Positions 12,466-23,535 of a stretch of 64,000 nt of DNA are shown here, piece after piece. This DNA is from Xiphydria camelus. Its lineage: Eukaryota; Arthropoda; Insecta; Hymenoptera; Xiphydriidae. The position numbers and the translations under genes were made by a program. Each line of letters begins with the position of its first letter. Position 1 is the first letter of the stretch. Where the stretch lies: NCBI GenBank assembly GCA_963678675.1, contig OY783192.1, positions 10,325,953 through 10,389,952 on the forward strand. The letters run 5' to 3'. The notes beneath the pieces are model-generated. The model had not been told where the DNA came from, did not search any database, and saw nothing but the letters and a program-made list of their open reading frames with translations.

Positions 12466-13987
12466 ATGAGCAAATCAAATAGGTATTGCTCAGTACCGCA
12501 GTGTTCTTCATGGGAAAGGAAAAACCCAGAAATTTTATTTCATGCCTTTCCAAAAGCCGAAAGTAATTTTCGTGCTTTAGTGGAGGGCAAAATGGGTTCA
12601 AAAGTTTTAATGGATCCACAAAAAGCGTGGAAATTTGTACTAAAAATAGATAAACCTATTACTAGGTATATGAAGGTGTGTTCCTTGCATTTCACGGCAG
12701 AAGATTATTTTTATCGCGGTAAGTATTTAAGTATTAGCAATTTTTTATGTTAGGTTTATTACTTTTTGTCTTTTTTGCAGGTCCTAATACTTCAAAACAA
12801 AGGAAGTTTTTAAAAAGAACAGCTGTACCTTCCAAAAATCTTCCTGTATCTAATATTTCTACAGATGCTCAACTTGGACCATCCAGTAGTAGAAGTGAAA
12901 GACTAATCCAAAGGCACCTAAACAGGGAGGCTGTTCTATCTGAAGACTGCCCCTGTGAAGAAAATGGCTCAACACATCGTTCTTCAGAAGAAATTGAGGC
13001 TGCAAACGGTTTAGTACAGCTTCTTCAAGCGCAACCAAATTATGAAGGACCTAAAACTTATAAGGATTTCGAAGTGCAGGTGAATACGCCAAAAATATAT
13101 ACACTTTGTGATCTTCTCACAACGGATGCTGCTGTTAACAGCTTTACTGGATTAAATAACGTAAGACTGTTAGATATAATAACGGAGGCAGTGCAATGTG
13201 TATATAGCGATCAAAGGTCACATCGTTTGTCTATAAGAGAACGTATCGTTTTACTGCTTACAAAATTAAAATGTGATCTCTCTTATATCACGTTATCTGT
13301 GTTATTTGGAATCTCTCAGGAACTGTGCAAACATTACATTTGTGAAATGTTGCCCATTGTAAGCAAAGTTTTAAGCACTACAATGCGATTCCCAGACTAT
13401 GTTGAAGTACAAAAAAATATGCCAAAGTGTTTTGAAAGCTTTCAAAATGTTAGAATAGTGTTTGATTGCACAGAAATTTTGGTACAAAAACCTAAGTGTC
13501 TTTGTTGTCGAATCAGATTTTATTCACAATATAAATCTAATACTACAGTTAAATTTATGACTGGCGTTTCTCCGGGAGTTATTATTATTTTATTAGTGAA
13601 CCATATGGTGGACGAGCTTCGGATAAAACAATATTCGAACAGAGTGACTTAATATTGAAGTTGGAGAGTTCACGAGATGCCATTATGGTAGATAAAGGAT
13701 TCATGATAGATGATATTTGTAAACAGTTCAAAATTAAGTTAATTAGACCACCATTTTTAAAACAACAAAGACAGTTAAGTACTGAGGAAGCATTATTAAA
13801 TGTTAAAATAGCAGCTGCTAGGGTACATATTGAAAGAGCACATCAGCGAATTAAGATTTTTAAAATTTTGGGGGGGAGATTACAGTGGTCATTAGTAAAG
13901 AAAATTAAAGATATATTTATAATTGCGTGTGCTATTACTAATTTATCAAGCCCCATATTAGCAGACTGTAGGTTTTTAAGCGATTAA
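12466..13987 (+). pseudogene. THAP-DDE transposase of ISL2EU element (one intron, one frameshift)
   Basis: Exon 1 (12466-12718) encodes a THAP zinc finger, with YCSVPQC at residues 7-13 and CSLHF near residue 74 supplying the C2CH ligands. A 62-bp intron (12719-12780) has GTAAGT and TTTTTTGCAG borders and splits a Gly codon. Exon 2 carries an HTH-like region (LKCDLSYITLSVLFGIS) and a DDE_Tnp_4-type core: FDCTE, then VDKGF, then HIERAHQRIK. A small indel between about 13575 and 13598 shifts the frame, so the second half reads on from the 13655-13987 frame. The domain order is complete, and only this break and normal divergence argue against activity. Confidence 0.85.
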
Positions 13988-15259
13988 TTTTGTACTATTA
14001 AAATGTCATTAAATTATAAGACAGTAGTATGCAAGGGGCAAGTCATTCTTTAAATAGGGGTGCACAAATTTGTCAAAAGTATTTAATTAAAAAAGTAAAA
14101 AAATACACAATTTAGGAACTAAAATGTATTTGATGTACAAATTGTGTGAAACATTTTTTCAAAATAATTCTTTTTAACTACAAACAACATTTTTCTTGCA
14201 AAATTATAATTGAAGTCAACTTCAATTATTTCTGCAGTGTTGTCAAATGAAGCATATAAAACTAAATAACATTTTGTTAAGTTTAATAATGCCATGCCCA
14301 ATTGGACTTGGCCATAATATTTATGTGTCTCTTTTAATAAATATTTGTTACCACACTTTTGTAAATATTTTATTTTCCCAATAATGCCAGTAATTGTCGT
14401 TGTAGCTCCTGAAAATAATAAAGGGTTATATTTCTACTGAAAATATTGTCAGGAATAAGTGCATATTTTTTATATACAATTATACATTTTTATATAAAAT
14501 GCAAAAAGGTATTGTATGAAAAAACAATTAATAGTTAACTTACCTTCAAACAAACATTTTATTTCTAATAGTGCAGTAGGTTTGTCTTCCGCAAAAATTA
14601 TACCGTCAGGTGAGTAACCTAGCCATGGATTTGAGTGAGAAACCACCATACCACATTCAATTACATGAAAAGATGTTTGTTTAATAAATAATTCTCTAGC
14701 ATCACTCTCATATTTAATCCCATGTTGAGTATACTTATTTGTAAAACTCTTGCTGTAAAAATACTTCATTGATTTTATTTTCCACTCGTTTTTAGAATAA
14801 GTATACAATTCATATATACGGGAACCTAAAAAAAAGAAATTTATTATGCATTTTGTTTCAATACTACAGTAGTTATTTTTGTGTGCTTTTTATGCGTTAC
14901 GGTATGTAACAAAATGTACTTACCTGTAACTCTAAATTTTCTTTGTGTATGCCACTCTTGAGATCGTTGAGTGGTAGCGATTAGCGTTTCAGGGGACATA
15001 CCAAACAGTTTTAAGTACCATTCCTTACAGCACTCATTTTCATTATTGACTTCTAGAGATGAAATTTCCAACATCAACACTGATTGGCAAGCATTGTTTA
15101 ATATAGCATTGTAATAATATTGCACTAATATTGCATTGTAATCATTAACATCATTTATCATATCACTTCTACTTGCTAGTGAATCATTTAAAATCCTTCG
15201 TCCTGCTCTAAAGTATATATTTTTTGGATTTTACTTTACAGAATATAAAAAACATAATA

Positions 15260-15396
15260 GGTTTGTTCCAACACAACTTCGGGCCGGTTCATGGATGTTC
15301 CTGTACGTGCGGAGAGCAGATGTAGTGTCACTAAATCAACTCTGCTCACGTACAAGACCATCCATGAACCGGTTTGAAGTTGTGTCGGAATAAACC
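15260..15396. mobile_element. Hairpin MITE, GGTTTGTTCCAAC ends
   Basis: Near-palindrome inside the YqaJ gene. It starts GGTTTGTTCCAACACAACTTC-like and ends with its inverse, flanked by TA (15258-15259 and 15397-15398). The arms share GGCCGGTTCATGGATG. It interrupts the exon that ends near 15420. Confidence 0.7.
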
Positions 15397-15668
15397 TAAT
15401 GTGAAAACCATACCTATGTTTGGAAATTGCAGCTTCCGGTAGCCTTTCTATAAAAAAATTGTATAATTTATCTTCATCAATTTTTAAGTTGCATTGCTCT
15501 ACACTATTTTTAAAACAAGGCATATCTTTTATCGGGACTGCGCTATATTTTTCTTTCGTTACATGCTTTTGTGTAGACCACACACATTTTAAATCTGTTT
15601 GAGAAATTATCTCAAATTCTTGAACATTTTTCCTAAAACAGAAGAAAAAATCAGTAAAAATACATATA

Positions 15669-15813
15669 CCCTGATTCATGAAGCAGGCTTAGCACGATAG
15701 TCTCATTAACTGATCTTGCACATGTCTTGCATCTGGCTCTTGCGCCTGGCTTTAAACAGGGACGTAAGAAAGGTAGTCCGATGAACACGCGGTGCCCGCT
15801 TCATGAATCGGGG
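15669..15813. mobile_element. Hairpin MITE, CCCTGATTCATGAAGC ends
   Basis: The start CCCTGATTCATGAAGC and the end GCTTCATGAATCGGGG are inverse copies about 145 bp apart. The centre is not strongly palindromic. It lies upstream of the second exon of the nuclease gene and contains no frame of its own. Confidence 0.65.
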
Positions 15814-15821
15814 TGATAAAA

Positions 15822-15956
15822 GGTTCATTCCAACTGACACGAGAACTGGTTCTGAATTCGACGGAGTCTGCGCAGTCTGACTTTTGGGACGGCTAGGTCA
15901 GACTGCGCACACTCCGTTGAGTTCAGAACCAGTTCTCGTGATAGTTGGAATGAACC
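15822..15956. mobile_element. Hairpin MITE, GGTTCATTCCAAC ends
   Basis: Arms of about 55 bp with GAGAACTGGTTCTGAA and the inverse, closing on CTGCGCAGTCTGAC. Its first 13 bases resemble those of the MITE at 15260-15396, suggesting the same mobilising transposase family. The inner arms are unrelated. Confidence 0.72.
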
Positions 15957-17025
15957 TAAAGTATAAGGAAATTATTCATTCTTATTCAAGACTGACTTGG
16001 CACGATTCCACCTTTGTTGAAAATAGAAACACTGTATACCTTGTACATTTAATTAAAACGGCAGAGATGTGTTTACATCTACCACTGTTTCCTGCTTTAC
16101 AAGAACAGGACATATTTATAATTTTAACGTTTTCTCTTTCACAAATCATAAGCTCTCCTTCTATTTGATGTGGATCTGAATTAAGGGCACTACTTTGAAG
16201 GCATAAAGCACATATGCTTACTTTTTAGGGAGTAGATGAACTTAATTTTCCACATAATATTATGTGGCCAGCGTTTAACACTTCTTCTCCTTCATAGACA
16301 CATCTTGAAGAATTAGTGCCACTAAGATAGTTCATATATTCGACTATACTCAGACTTCCCATTTTAACCTAAAAAAATTTGTTATTGGATATAATGCAAT
16401 ACATATAAATATTAATTAAATTAGGTACTATATTGCCTTTACTTTATAATCAAATATTATTTTCAAAAGTCATCAATTAAATACAAAATATAATTACATA
16501 TTTCTACCTCTTACCTTCAAAGTAAAACATGGTAAAGCTCAAGTTCAATATTGTATTACAGAATTTTTACGAGATCCTACTTACCAAAATTATCTACATA
16601 ATACACTCAGATTTATTTCAACAAGTTGTATTATTTTCACTTTTATTTATAATGGCTTTAAATATTAAAAAAGAAACATTTATTCACACAATACTATGTA
16701 GACTTAATAGCCATTAAAATTTTGATGTCAACAATTATAGTTCCGCAACTCTCCACCATAGCGCTGTAATCTTATTTTCTGATGCCTATAGGATAATAAC
16801 GGCTTTCCCAGGTCTACTGTGAAAAGTCCGTGTTAGACCTGTTTGCATCTGATATTCACCGTAACTATAGGCTATGAAAGGACAAGCAAGGTTTACTTTC
16901 TACATTTCCCTAAGACCTGGTTAATTCCTTTTAGACCTGCAAACGTTCATTCTTAGCAGGGCTTACGAGGTCAAATTTTCGACCCGGGATGGCTTGCCTG
17001 GCAAAGGCGATAGTCTACGTACGGT

Positions 17026-17112
17026 AGAGAGCGATGGAATGGGGCAGGGTCGATCGCGGTGGAATGGGGTAGAGTTGAGAGCGGTGTATTGGGGCAGGGT
17101 CGAGAGCGCTGT
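17026..17112 (+). repeat. Short G-rich minisatellite (about 27 bp unit)
   Basis: Three to four imperfect units of the form AGAGCGGTGGAATGGGGCAG lie directly outside the right end of the large foldback. No equivalent flanks the left end. Confidence 0.6.
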
Positions 17113-17221
17113 ATGAGTGAGGGACAGTCGAAAGTACTGGAGTGTGTGGGTTTCGTTACGGTTTCTCGTGTTGCCGCGTACGATTTCAGTACCCTCAGCA
17201 CAAAGAAGTTTCACTTCAAAA

Positions 17222-18080
17222 TGGATCGCGACAAGTTGCTTTTTCGATGTGTACTTTTACACTAACTTGCTTTTTAAAAAAGTGCTGTTGCACCTCATCA
17301 ATTACTTGTGCAAACTTATGCTGAATCTGCTTCATCAGAAGAAGTATGTAGAGACTGGTTTTTTCGTCGCCTCAAAAGTGGAAAATGTGATGTTCACGAC
17401 AAACAAAGGCCAGATCAAACAAAGAAGTTTGAAGATGAATAACTGCAATCTCTATTGGAAGAAAACCATACTCAACGCTCAAAGAATTGGCTCAACAGCT
17501 TGAAGTCGATACGAATCTACAATTTCACGATGTTTACATGCCATGAGAAAGATTCAAAAAGAAGGAAAGTGGCTGCCACATAAGTTGACCGAAAATGTCA
17601 TTGCTAATTGTCTGAACATCTCGATTTCTTTTCTTGCAAAGCATAAAAAGAAAAGTTTTTTATGGCGTATCTTAAGCAGTGATGAGAAATGGATCTATTT
17701 TGATAATCCGAAACGCAAAAAATCATGGGTTAATCCTGGTTAACCATCAACGTCGATACCGAAAGGAATCGCCGAAAAGTGATTCTTCTTTACGCTCGGC
17801 CTCGTGTTGCTAAAACCATTAAAAAAACATTGATGGAGCTTGAATGGAAAGTTCTCCCGCACTCATCGTATTCTCCAGACCTGACCCTAAGTGATTATCA
17901 TTTATTTAGATCGATACAACACGACTTGGAAGATACACACTTCTATTATTACCAAGAATTTAAAAATTGGGTTGCTGAGTAGATGAGCTTAAAAAGTCGA
18001 TCATTCTTTCATCGCGGAATTCAACTTATACCAGAAAAGCGGGAAAAAGTTATAGCTTCCGGAGGTAAATACCTCGATTG
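17222..18080 (+). pseudogene. Decayed mariner transposase
   Basis: Pieces of a mariner transposase follow in order across several frame breaks: an N-terminal MDRDKLLF start, SSEEVCRDWFFRRLKSGKCD, SSDEKWIYFDNPKRKKSW with the first catalytic Asp, LYARPRVAKTIKKT (the second Asp motif has decayed), YSPDLTLSDYHLFRS with the third Asp, and a C-terminus ending EKREKVIASGGKYLD. There are several stops and shifts, and a stretch between the first and second catalytic blocks is missing. I did not locate the terminal repeats. Confidence 0.82.
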
Positions 18081-18159
18081 AGGTATTCACACATTTTATT
18101 ACGACATAGTGTTTCAAAAACAAGATTACAACAGCGGCTTTCAATGCAACCCTCTAATA

Positions 18160-19197
18160 CAGGGTGGTGCATAGAAGCCTGACAGTTTTTGATTGGCGTA
18201 TACTGGTGACTGATTTAGGTGACATTGCGGAGGTTAACCCTTTCGCTCACGACTTTTTTTAATTCACGATAAAATTCTGAAATTAAATTCTCTGTGGCTA
18301 GATAATATTTTTTTATAATTTTTAAACAAGAGGAAATTTTTTAGTCTGTCTGTTTTTGAGTTTTATGATGCATTCAATAAATTGAAACACTGATATTTAT
18401 GGCAAATTTTCCAAAAACCAGAACATTTTATTGTTCAATCACTAAATTTAATCAAATTTATTGCTTTCTAAACAGAATATACTAATCACCACTCAAAAAT
18501 ATTACAGTATTTTAGAATTATGTGGTAATCGCACGACACACGTCTGACCTCAAACGGTAATAAAATTAACTGAAATTTTTAAATCACAGTTGTGCTTCCA
18601 AACCGACAACATAAATGGCGACACGGAGTTTTTACTTAATAGCAAAGAAGTGAAATAACGAAAAAAACGTTGTTAATTAAGCAAATCGTTTTCCAAATGT
18701 TTAAAAATGTTTAAAACTGGTGTATTCATTTGAATACCTGATGAGCGAAAGGGTTAAGGGAGGTGATAGCATATCTGATGCCATTTCAGTAGCCATGGAG
18801 CAGTGGACCGGGCAACATCGTGCGTTCGTAATTCAAACGTTTTTAAAGAACGATCAATCATTTATTACAACGCTGGTGCAGTTCTTTCGGATTGTCAGCT
18901 GCCAAATATAGAAAGTTCTGTTTATTTACACAACTAGATAACTCAAAATAAGCTTCATCTAACATACCATAAGACGAAAGTCCAGGGCCTTTCCTTCATT
19001 CAAAATTTCAAGTATCTGTTGAGCAAAATTAAAAAAACGTTTCAAATACGAATGCACGATGTTGCCCAGTCCACTGCTCCATGGCTACTGAAATGGCATC
19101 AGATACGCTATCAACTTCCTTAACCTCCGCAACGTCACCTAAATCAGTCGCCAGTATACGCCAATCAAAAACTGTCAGGTTCCTATGCCCCACCCTG
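18160..19197. mobile_element. TA-flanked foldback with CAGGGTGGTGCATAG ends
   Basis: Starts CAGGGTGGTGCATAG and ends with CTATGCCCCACCCTG, flanked by TA at 18158-18159 and 19198-19199. The arms pair for about 170 bp (18160-18237 plus 18754-18850 against 19030-19197). The arm includes a short frame (18780-18911) reading EQWTGQHRAFVIQTFLKNDQ, which resembles the start of the DUF4817 helix-turn-helix region of Tc1-like transposases. I infer a foldback derivative of such a transposon. Confidence 0.75.
18238..18753. mobile_element. piggyBac-like MITE
   Basis: Ends CCCTTTCGCTCA and the inverse, with TTAA duplicated at 18234-18237 and 18754-18757. The other arm of the host foldback (near 19120) has a single TTAA at the same place, proving the insertion. 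A CCC start with a TTAA target fits piggyBac. The 516-bp inside has no coding frame. Confidence 0.82.
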
Positions 19198-20390
19198 TAC
19201 AAATGAGAAATATCTTAAACGTTTCTTTTTTTGAAAACATTCTCATCTGAAGCGTCAAATGTTTCACATTAAAATCTAATTCCATGTAGAGTCGACTTTC
19301 GTATTTAGGCCGCCCGCAGATAGTCCGTGCTGTCGTAACTACGATCAAGCGTCACTCACCACGGCGCTCTAAATGTTTCTGAATAAAACGCTGGCTAATA
19401 GACCAGACGATATTTACGCTTTTCCGATGGATTATATGTGTTATTCATCTAATAAAATTAAATCAATTTTAAAAATTAAGTTAACAGGTGAATGAAAAAA
19501 AACATCTCGCAATAAAATATTCTAAACTAGATGCAAAGATAATTTTATCGAGAATATTACTTACTGTGGTAATATTTTTTTATTAGAACTTTTTTACAGC
19601 AATAAAAAATAACATAAATGATGCAATAACATTGACCGGTAAATTTTCTAACCTCTACTTTCTCACCTGGTGCGTGAACATTGAATTTGATTCACATTTG
19701 GTAGCACCTCTGCGATTCCAGGTTTGCCGCGTGCGCCAAATACGAAAATTCGTAGCGCTGCTACGAATAGCGCTTCGACTTCTGCGCTAGAATCTCCATC
19801 GTTCTTGAATCTGTGTACTGTTGAATAATGGCGCGATCGTCCGTTTCGATTTGTTCGGGTTTCCTCCGTCTCGCGGCAGCACCTCGCGGCAGTGCTCGTC
19901 GATCGCCGATCAATGCCGCATCGAGTGTGCTGTCCGCGCTTGCGCATATCGTTCTATGCCACGTTGCTCGGTCTCGTGACCCTCTCATCTTTTCCGATTA
20001 GATGCGGCTCTCTTCCGGGGCTTTTCTGTTCGGTTGATCTCCCGGGTATTTCATGTTTTTTTGTGGCTGCTCTCGGAACGCTCGGTTGTTGCTCAAGTTC
20101 GGCTCGTGTATTGTGGAATTCTCATTGGTGTTCGCTCATAGTATAACTCGCTCTACTCGGTGCTCGTGCCTAGAGCGTGCGCTACTTGTACGTGCCGCGC
20201 TCAGTTCTCGGGTTTCTCACGGGCTGATCGCGCGGTCAGTCATTGCTCACGTATTATAAACTCATAAGGAGCCGATCAATATTATCGTGCCTATTGCTCA
20301 TTTCGCGGTCAACTCAGCATTCTACAAATAGGACTGCTCATTATAGCTTAGTGCGGTCAGCTCATTGACGCCAATTAAAGACCTTCTTAC
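19198..20390. other. No recognisable gene
   Basis: AT-rich to about 19660, then a more GC-rich stretch (19660-20330) with several overlapping frames in all phases and repeated GCTC words. Competing frames on both strands with no known domain argue for non-coding sequence. Confidence 0.4.
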
Positions 20391-20499
20391 ACTGTGATTT
20401 GCTTTCGTGTTAGCCTTTTCTTTACCCCGAACATCCCACTGTTCCTTACCTTGGGCTCTCATTGGAGAAACGGGACATTCTCCAACAGTGTACCAGATA

Positions 20500-20910
20500 T
20501 CCAGAATTTCTGTTTCATAGTTTTCGGTGTTCCAGTCCATAGTAATCGGTATCCAGGTCTTTCGCTCCATAGTTTTTTATGTCTAGGTCTTCCACTCTGT
20601 ACTTCTCGATGTCCAGGTCTTCGGCTTCATAGTTTTTGGAGCCCAGGCCTTTTTCCCCGTAGCAGGAGACCTGGATATCAAAAACTATGGAGCGGAAGAC
20701 CTGGATACCGAAGTCTATGGAGCGGAAGATCTAGACACTCTGTAAAATATGGAAAGGAAGACCTGGATATCGAAAACTATTAGGCAGAGGACTAAAATAT
20801 CGAATACTATAGAGCGGAAGACCTGGACACCGAAACTACTATGGAGCAGAAGACCTAGAGATTGAAAACTAAGGAGCGGAAGACCTGGACGTTGGAAACT
20901 ATGAGGCGGA
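20500..20910. repeat. 30-bp minisatellite that switches orientation
   Basis: Units like GACCTGGATATCGAAAACTA repeat every 30 bp. Left of about 20660 the units run in the inverse orientation (CCATAGTTTTCGGT...CCAGG type); right of it they run forward. Because 30 is divisible by 3, both strands show 10-residue protein-like repeats (PGLxLHSFxx), which explains the long frames here. I see no evidence that they are translated. Confidence 0.8.
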
Positions 20911-21039
20911 AAAATAGTTTTCGTGAAAGTAATTATCATGTATATACACGACATTGAATTTTGATTTCGAACATTTAACATGCTTCAGACGAGAATATTT
21001 TTGGAAAAGGCGATGTTTGACTTACTTTTCATTTGTACA

Positions 21040-21156
21040 TCGGATTGCATGCAACAGGCGCAAACGGACGAAAATTCAACCCTGGATATCTTGAACTTCC
21101 GAATATGCAAATCAAATTTTTGACGGCTTTTTGTCTTCGCATTGATAATTACATTG
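21040..21156 (-). repeat. Dispersed repeat, inverse copy of 2050-2166
   Basis: Matches the reverse complement of 2050-2166, including the ACCCTGGATATC region and CGGATTGCATGCAACAGGCG. No reading frame is conserved between the two. Confidence 0.65.
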
Positions 21157-21944
21157 CTTTTTTGCATTGTAATAAATGACAGTTAAAAATCAAACCTAAA
21201 AGATTTATGCTGGTTCTTGAAGCCGGAAGTGGATATTAAAAAATTATTAGGTACGTGTTGTGCGCTAAGTCGAACGGTATAACTTTTTTAAAAAAGGTTT
21301 TCTGAAATTACACTTTTCTGAAAGAAATATGCTACTGGCCACGGTGGTTGGGACACCTTGTAAATGAATTTGAGAACTTTAAGATTTCTATCCGACTGTA
21401 TTGTTTTTCTATCGCTTAAGGGCCCTTGAAGCCGATAAAGCAGTTTGCTGTTTAACATCGTGTATAATTACCGCCTCTAAAAGAGGAGGTTGGTACTACG
21501 ATTTTCATCCAATTGTTACTGTTCCTTGGGTAAAATTCCGATGTTTTACCCGATATTTTCACCTCAGAGAAGAGGTGCTCGTCATGCTAAAAGCCTGCCC
21601 CACCCACAAGAAACAATCAACAATCACGGTCATCAGCTAGAATCTTAAAAATGATATAAATCGATTCGCGACGTCAGACTCGTGGGTTGCTAATGTTAGG
21701 TATTACTTTTCCTGCGCATACTACTGTTGTGCGGTCACCCAGGTAGCACACTGACGTTAGAATAACGTCTCAGACGTCATTTTTTGGTCAGTATAGGGTT
21801 TCAGACGTCAGTTGTCGTAATATTAACGTCGCAGGGACGTCATATTTACGACGTACCTTGGACGTCAAAATTAAACGTCTTTTTGACGGAACTTTTCCGT
21901 CATTTTTAATGACGAACATGACTTAGAACAATTTCCGTCTCCTG

Positions 21945-22100
21945 CATATATAGGGACTTTAAAATTTATTTGTGAATAAATGGACAAAAATTGTAATTTG
22001 TTCAATTATTAAATCAATAAATTATTTCATTTAGTCTCCAGCGTATGTTGAGCAAGTTATAAACTATACAGTTTATTAAAAAGCACAGATTATTAAAGTA
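21945..22100 (+). repeat. Dispersed repeat, same-strand copy at 44245-44420
   Basis: Shares with 44245-44420 a stretch of about 160 bp beginning CCGTCTCCTGCATA / GGTCTCCTGCATAG and including TTGTTCAATTATTAAATC and TTTATTAAAAAGCACAGATT. A few per cent of positions differ by eye. Non-coding. Confidence 0.7.
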
Positions 22101-22414
22101 AATGAAAGACAATCAATTAATGTAGGATGAATAAACATTCATATATTTATTTATTTATTTATTTATTTATTTATATTTATTTATTATTTATTTCTTGCAT
22201 AGACGCAAATTGATATTAGTATCAATTTGCGTCTATACAAGAATATTTATCAAAAGATACAATCATAAATTTAGAAAAATGTTGAGAAAAGAATAATACA
22301 ATTATAAAATCTTATTTTTTCAAGCTCTTTCTTATTGAAAAGTAATATACATTTATTCATCAAACTTTATATATGAACACTAATACATAGTAATAATATT
22401 TTTAACCGCAGGAG

Positions 22415-22530
22415 CGCGCAGCAGACGAGGACTCGAGGACACCGACCGATCAACGAAGTTAAGCAGCGAAAAGTGCGGACACTAGCTGGATGGGTGACCG
22501 CTCACGATGAAAAGATATACACTCGGCGTC
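22415..22530 (+). ncRNA. 5S rRNA-like segment (pseudogene or 5S-derived SINE head)
   Basis: CGATCAACGAAGTTAAGCAG followed by GCGGACACTAGC and TGGATGGGTGACCGC closely matches the internal promoter part of animal 5S rRNA (box A, intermediate element, box C). The 5' third and the 3' stem are poorly kept and the 3' side runs into unrelated sequence, so it is unlikely to make working 5S rRNA. It sits inside the ACGTC-rich element. A 5S-derived SINE (SINE3 type) or a captured 5S pseudogene would both fit. Confidence 0.65.
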
Positions 22531-22944
22531 TCGGATTCTGTCGCTGGTGACTTTTTTGAAATGTTATTTTTAAACGTACTAACCAATGATTAATCAATTC
22601 TCATGCTTTTATTAACGAGAGTAGACACTACCGTAGCTAATGAGGGCATGAGAATTAATTGTTCATTGATTAGTACGTTTAAAAATAACATTTAAAAAAA
22701 AGTCACCAGCGACATAATCCGAGACGCCGGGTGTACGTCAGACCTAACCTTTTAGAACCGTCATTTTTTTCGTCTTCACAACGTACGGTAGAACGTCATT
22801 ATTACGTGATTTGTCTGACGTCGTGTGGATGTGCAATTAAGCCGTCTTTGCGACGTTAAAATGACGTCATATTTTTCGTCATCTGACGTCAGAACTGACC
22901 TTCAAAAAACGTCATTTCGACGTTAGTGTGCTACCTGGGCAGTC

Positions 22945-23535
22945 ATCATGGCCCGGGCCCGTATATCCATTATTGGAAAATTCTCAAAAAAACGTAAAAC
23001 TGTGTAATTCTTATCCGCATATCTTTCCTTCGAGTTTTATGCATATTTTAATAAAGGATTTCTCAATTATTATGAAACATAGGAAAGTTCGTGTATATAG
23101 AGATACGACATCCCTTAATATTTATCCTTGTGTGGAATTTCCACGACGACGCAAATCCGCAGTACGTCACTGATGACCTTACTGGACATTCCGTGGTTAC
23201 AGAAGGGATACCAACATCAAAGACAAAAAATGTGTCCTATCATTTAATAATCCTAATAGAATTTCATAAAATAGGAATAAAATTCTCTCGAATGACGTTA
23301 CGTATTCCTACAATGAACCAGCATGCTAACCAATAACTTTTTCTGGATGACAACTCTTCTTACAGGATATCTCACTTTCATTACCGAGAGCCATGTTTCG
23401 AGCATGTGTTTGTGACTAGAGATTATTACAGACACAGTACGAGGATGGAGTACTTAAGGAATGTGTGAGTACGAGTGAAAACACACAGCCGTACATACAT
23501 GTACGTAGCCGAGGCCAGGCCTCTGTACAGCTGAA
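22945..23535. other. No recognisable feature
   Basis: Mixed sequence with two overlapping short frames without motifs. At 23546 TTAAGGGGTTAGGGG begins, which may be the outer end of the second Kolobok/Mutator-like copy. Confidence 0.35.

Larger units (their letters stand above)
14119..16362 (-). pseudogene. SWIM zinc-finger / YqaJ-like nuclease of ISL2EU element
   Basis: Multi-exon gene read from 16362 down. Near the 5' end, MSCSCKAGNSGRCKHISAVL is a SWIM zinc finger (CxC, then CxH). Next come an exon from about 15633 (after TGTTTTAG), then 15160-14930 ending at a GTAAGT donor with the sequence RSQEWHTQRKFRVTG, then 14826-14546 with GIKYESDARELF, WLGYSPDGI and LLEIKC, which are the YqaJ/lambda-exonuclease-type Asp and ExK residues, and a last exon 14407-14119 with YYGQVQLGM. 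An in-frame stop after about residue 44 and MITE insertions suggest it is inactive, unless further introns remove them. The role of this nuclease in transposition is not known to me. Confidence 0.8.
12303..16787. mobile_element. ISL2EU (IS4EU)-type transposon
   Basis: Inserted in the right arm of the foldback: the left arm reads GCGATAGGATAAT without interruption, whereas here GCGATA is followed by the element and then ATAGGATAAT. Short terminal repeats match (GCATCTGAAAATAAG and the inverse of CTTATTTTCTGATGC). The 4.48 kb contain two convergent genes: a THAP-domain DDE transposase on plus and a SWIM zinc-finger/YqaJ nuclease on minus. That pairing is the hallmark of ISL2EU elements. Three MITEs are inserted in the nuclease gene. 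Confidence 0.85.
21739..22938. mobile_element. ACGTC-rich non-autonomous DNA element, 8-bp-like TSD
   Basis: The ends are inverse copies (CCAGGTAGCACACT). Subterminal zones at both ends are packed with ACGTC/GACGT words (about a dozen on each side), a likely array of transposase sites. The flanks GCGGTCAC and GCAGTCAT agree in 6 of 8 positions, which would fit a hAT-like 8-bp duplication. The inside holds a (TTTA)n tract, a short hairpin at 22193-22240, a 5S rRNA-like segment and a hairpin at about 22520-22735. No transposase is present. Confidence 0.65.

Noticed and set aside
19663..20259. Overlapping frames on both strands in a GC-richer stretch
   Set aside because: Frames compete in several phases and none has a domain or splice support.
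20394..20981. Repeated-peptide frames (PGLxLHSF) on both strands
   Set aside because: Explained by a 30-bp minisatellite whose period preserves frame; no start context, domain or second line of support.
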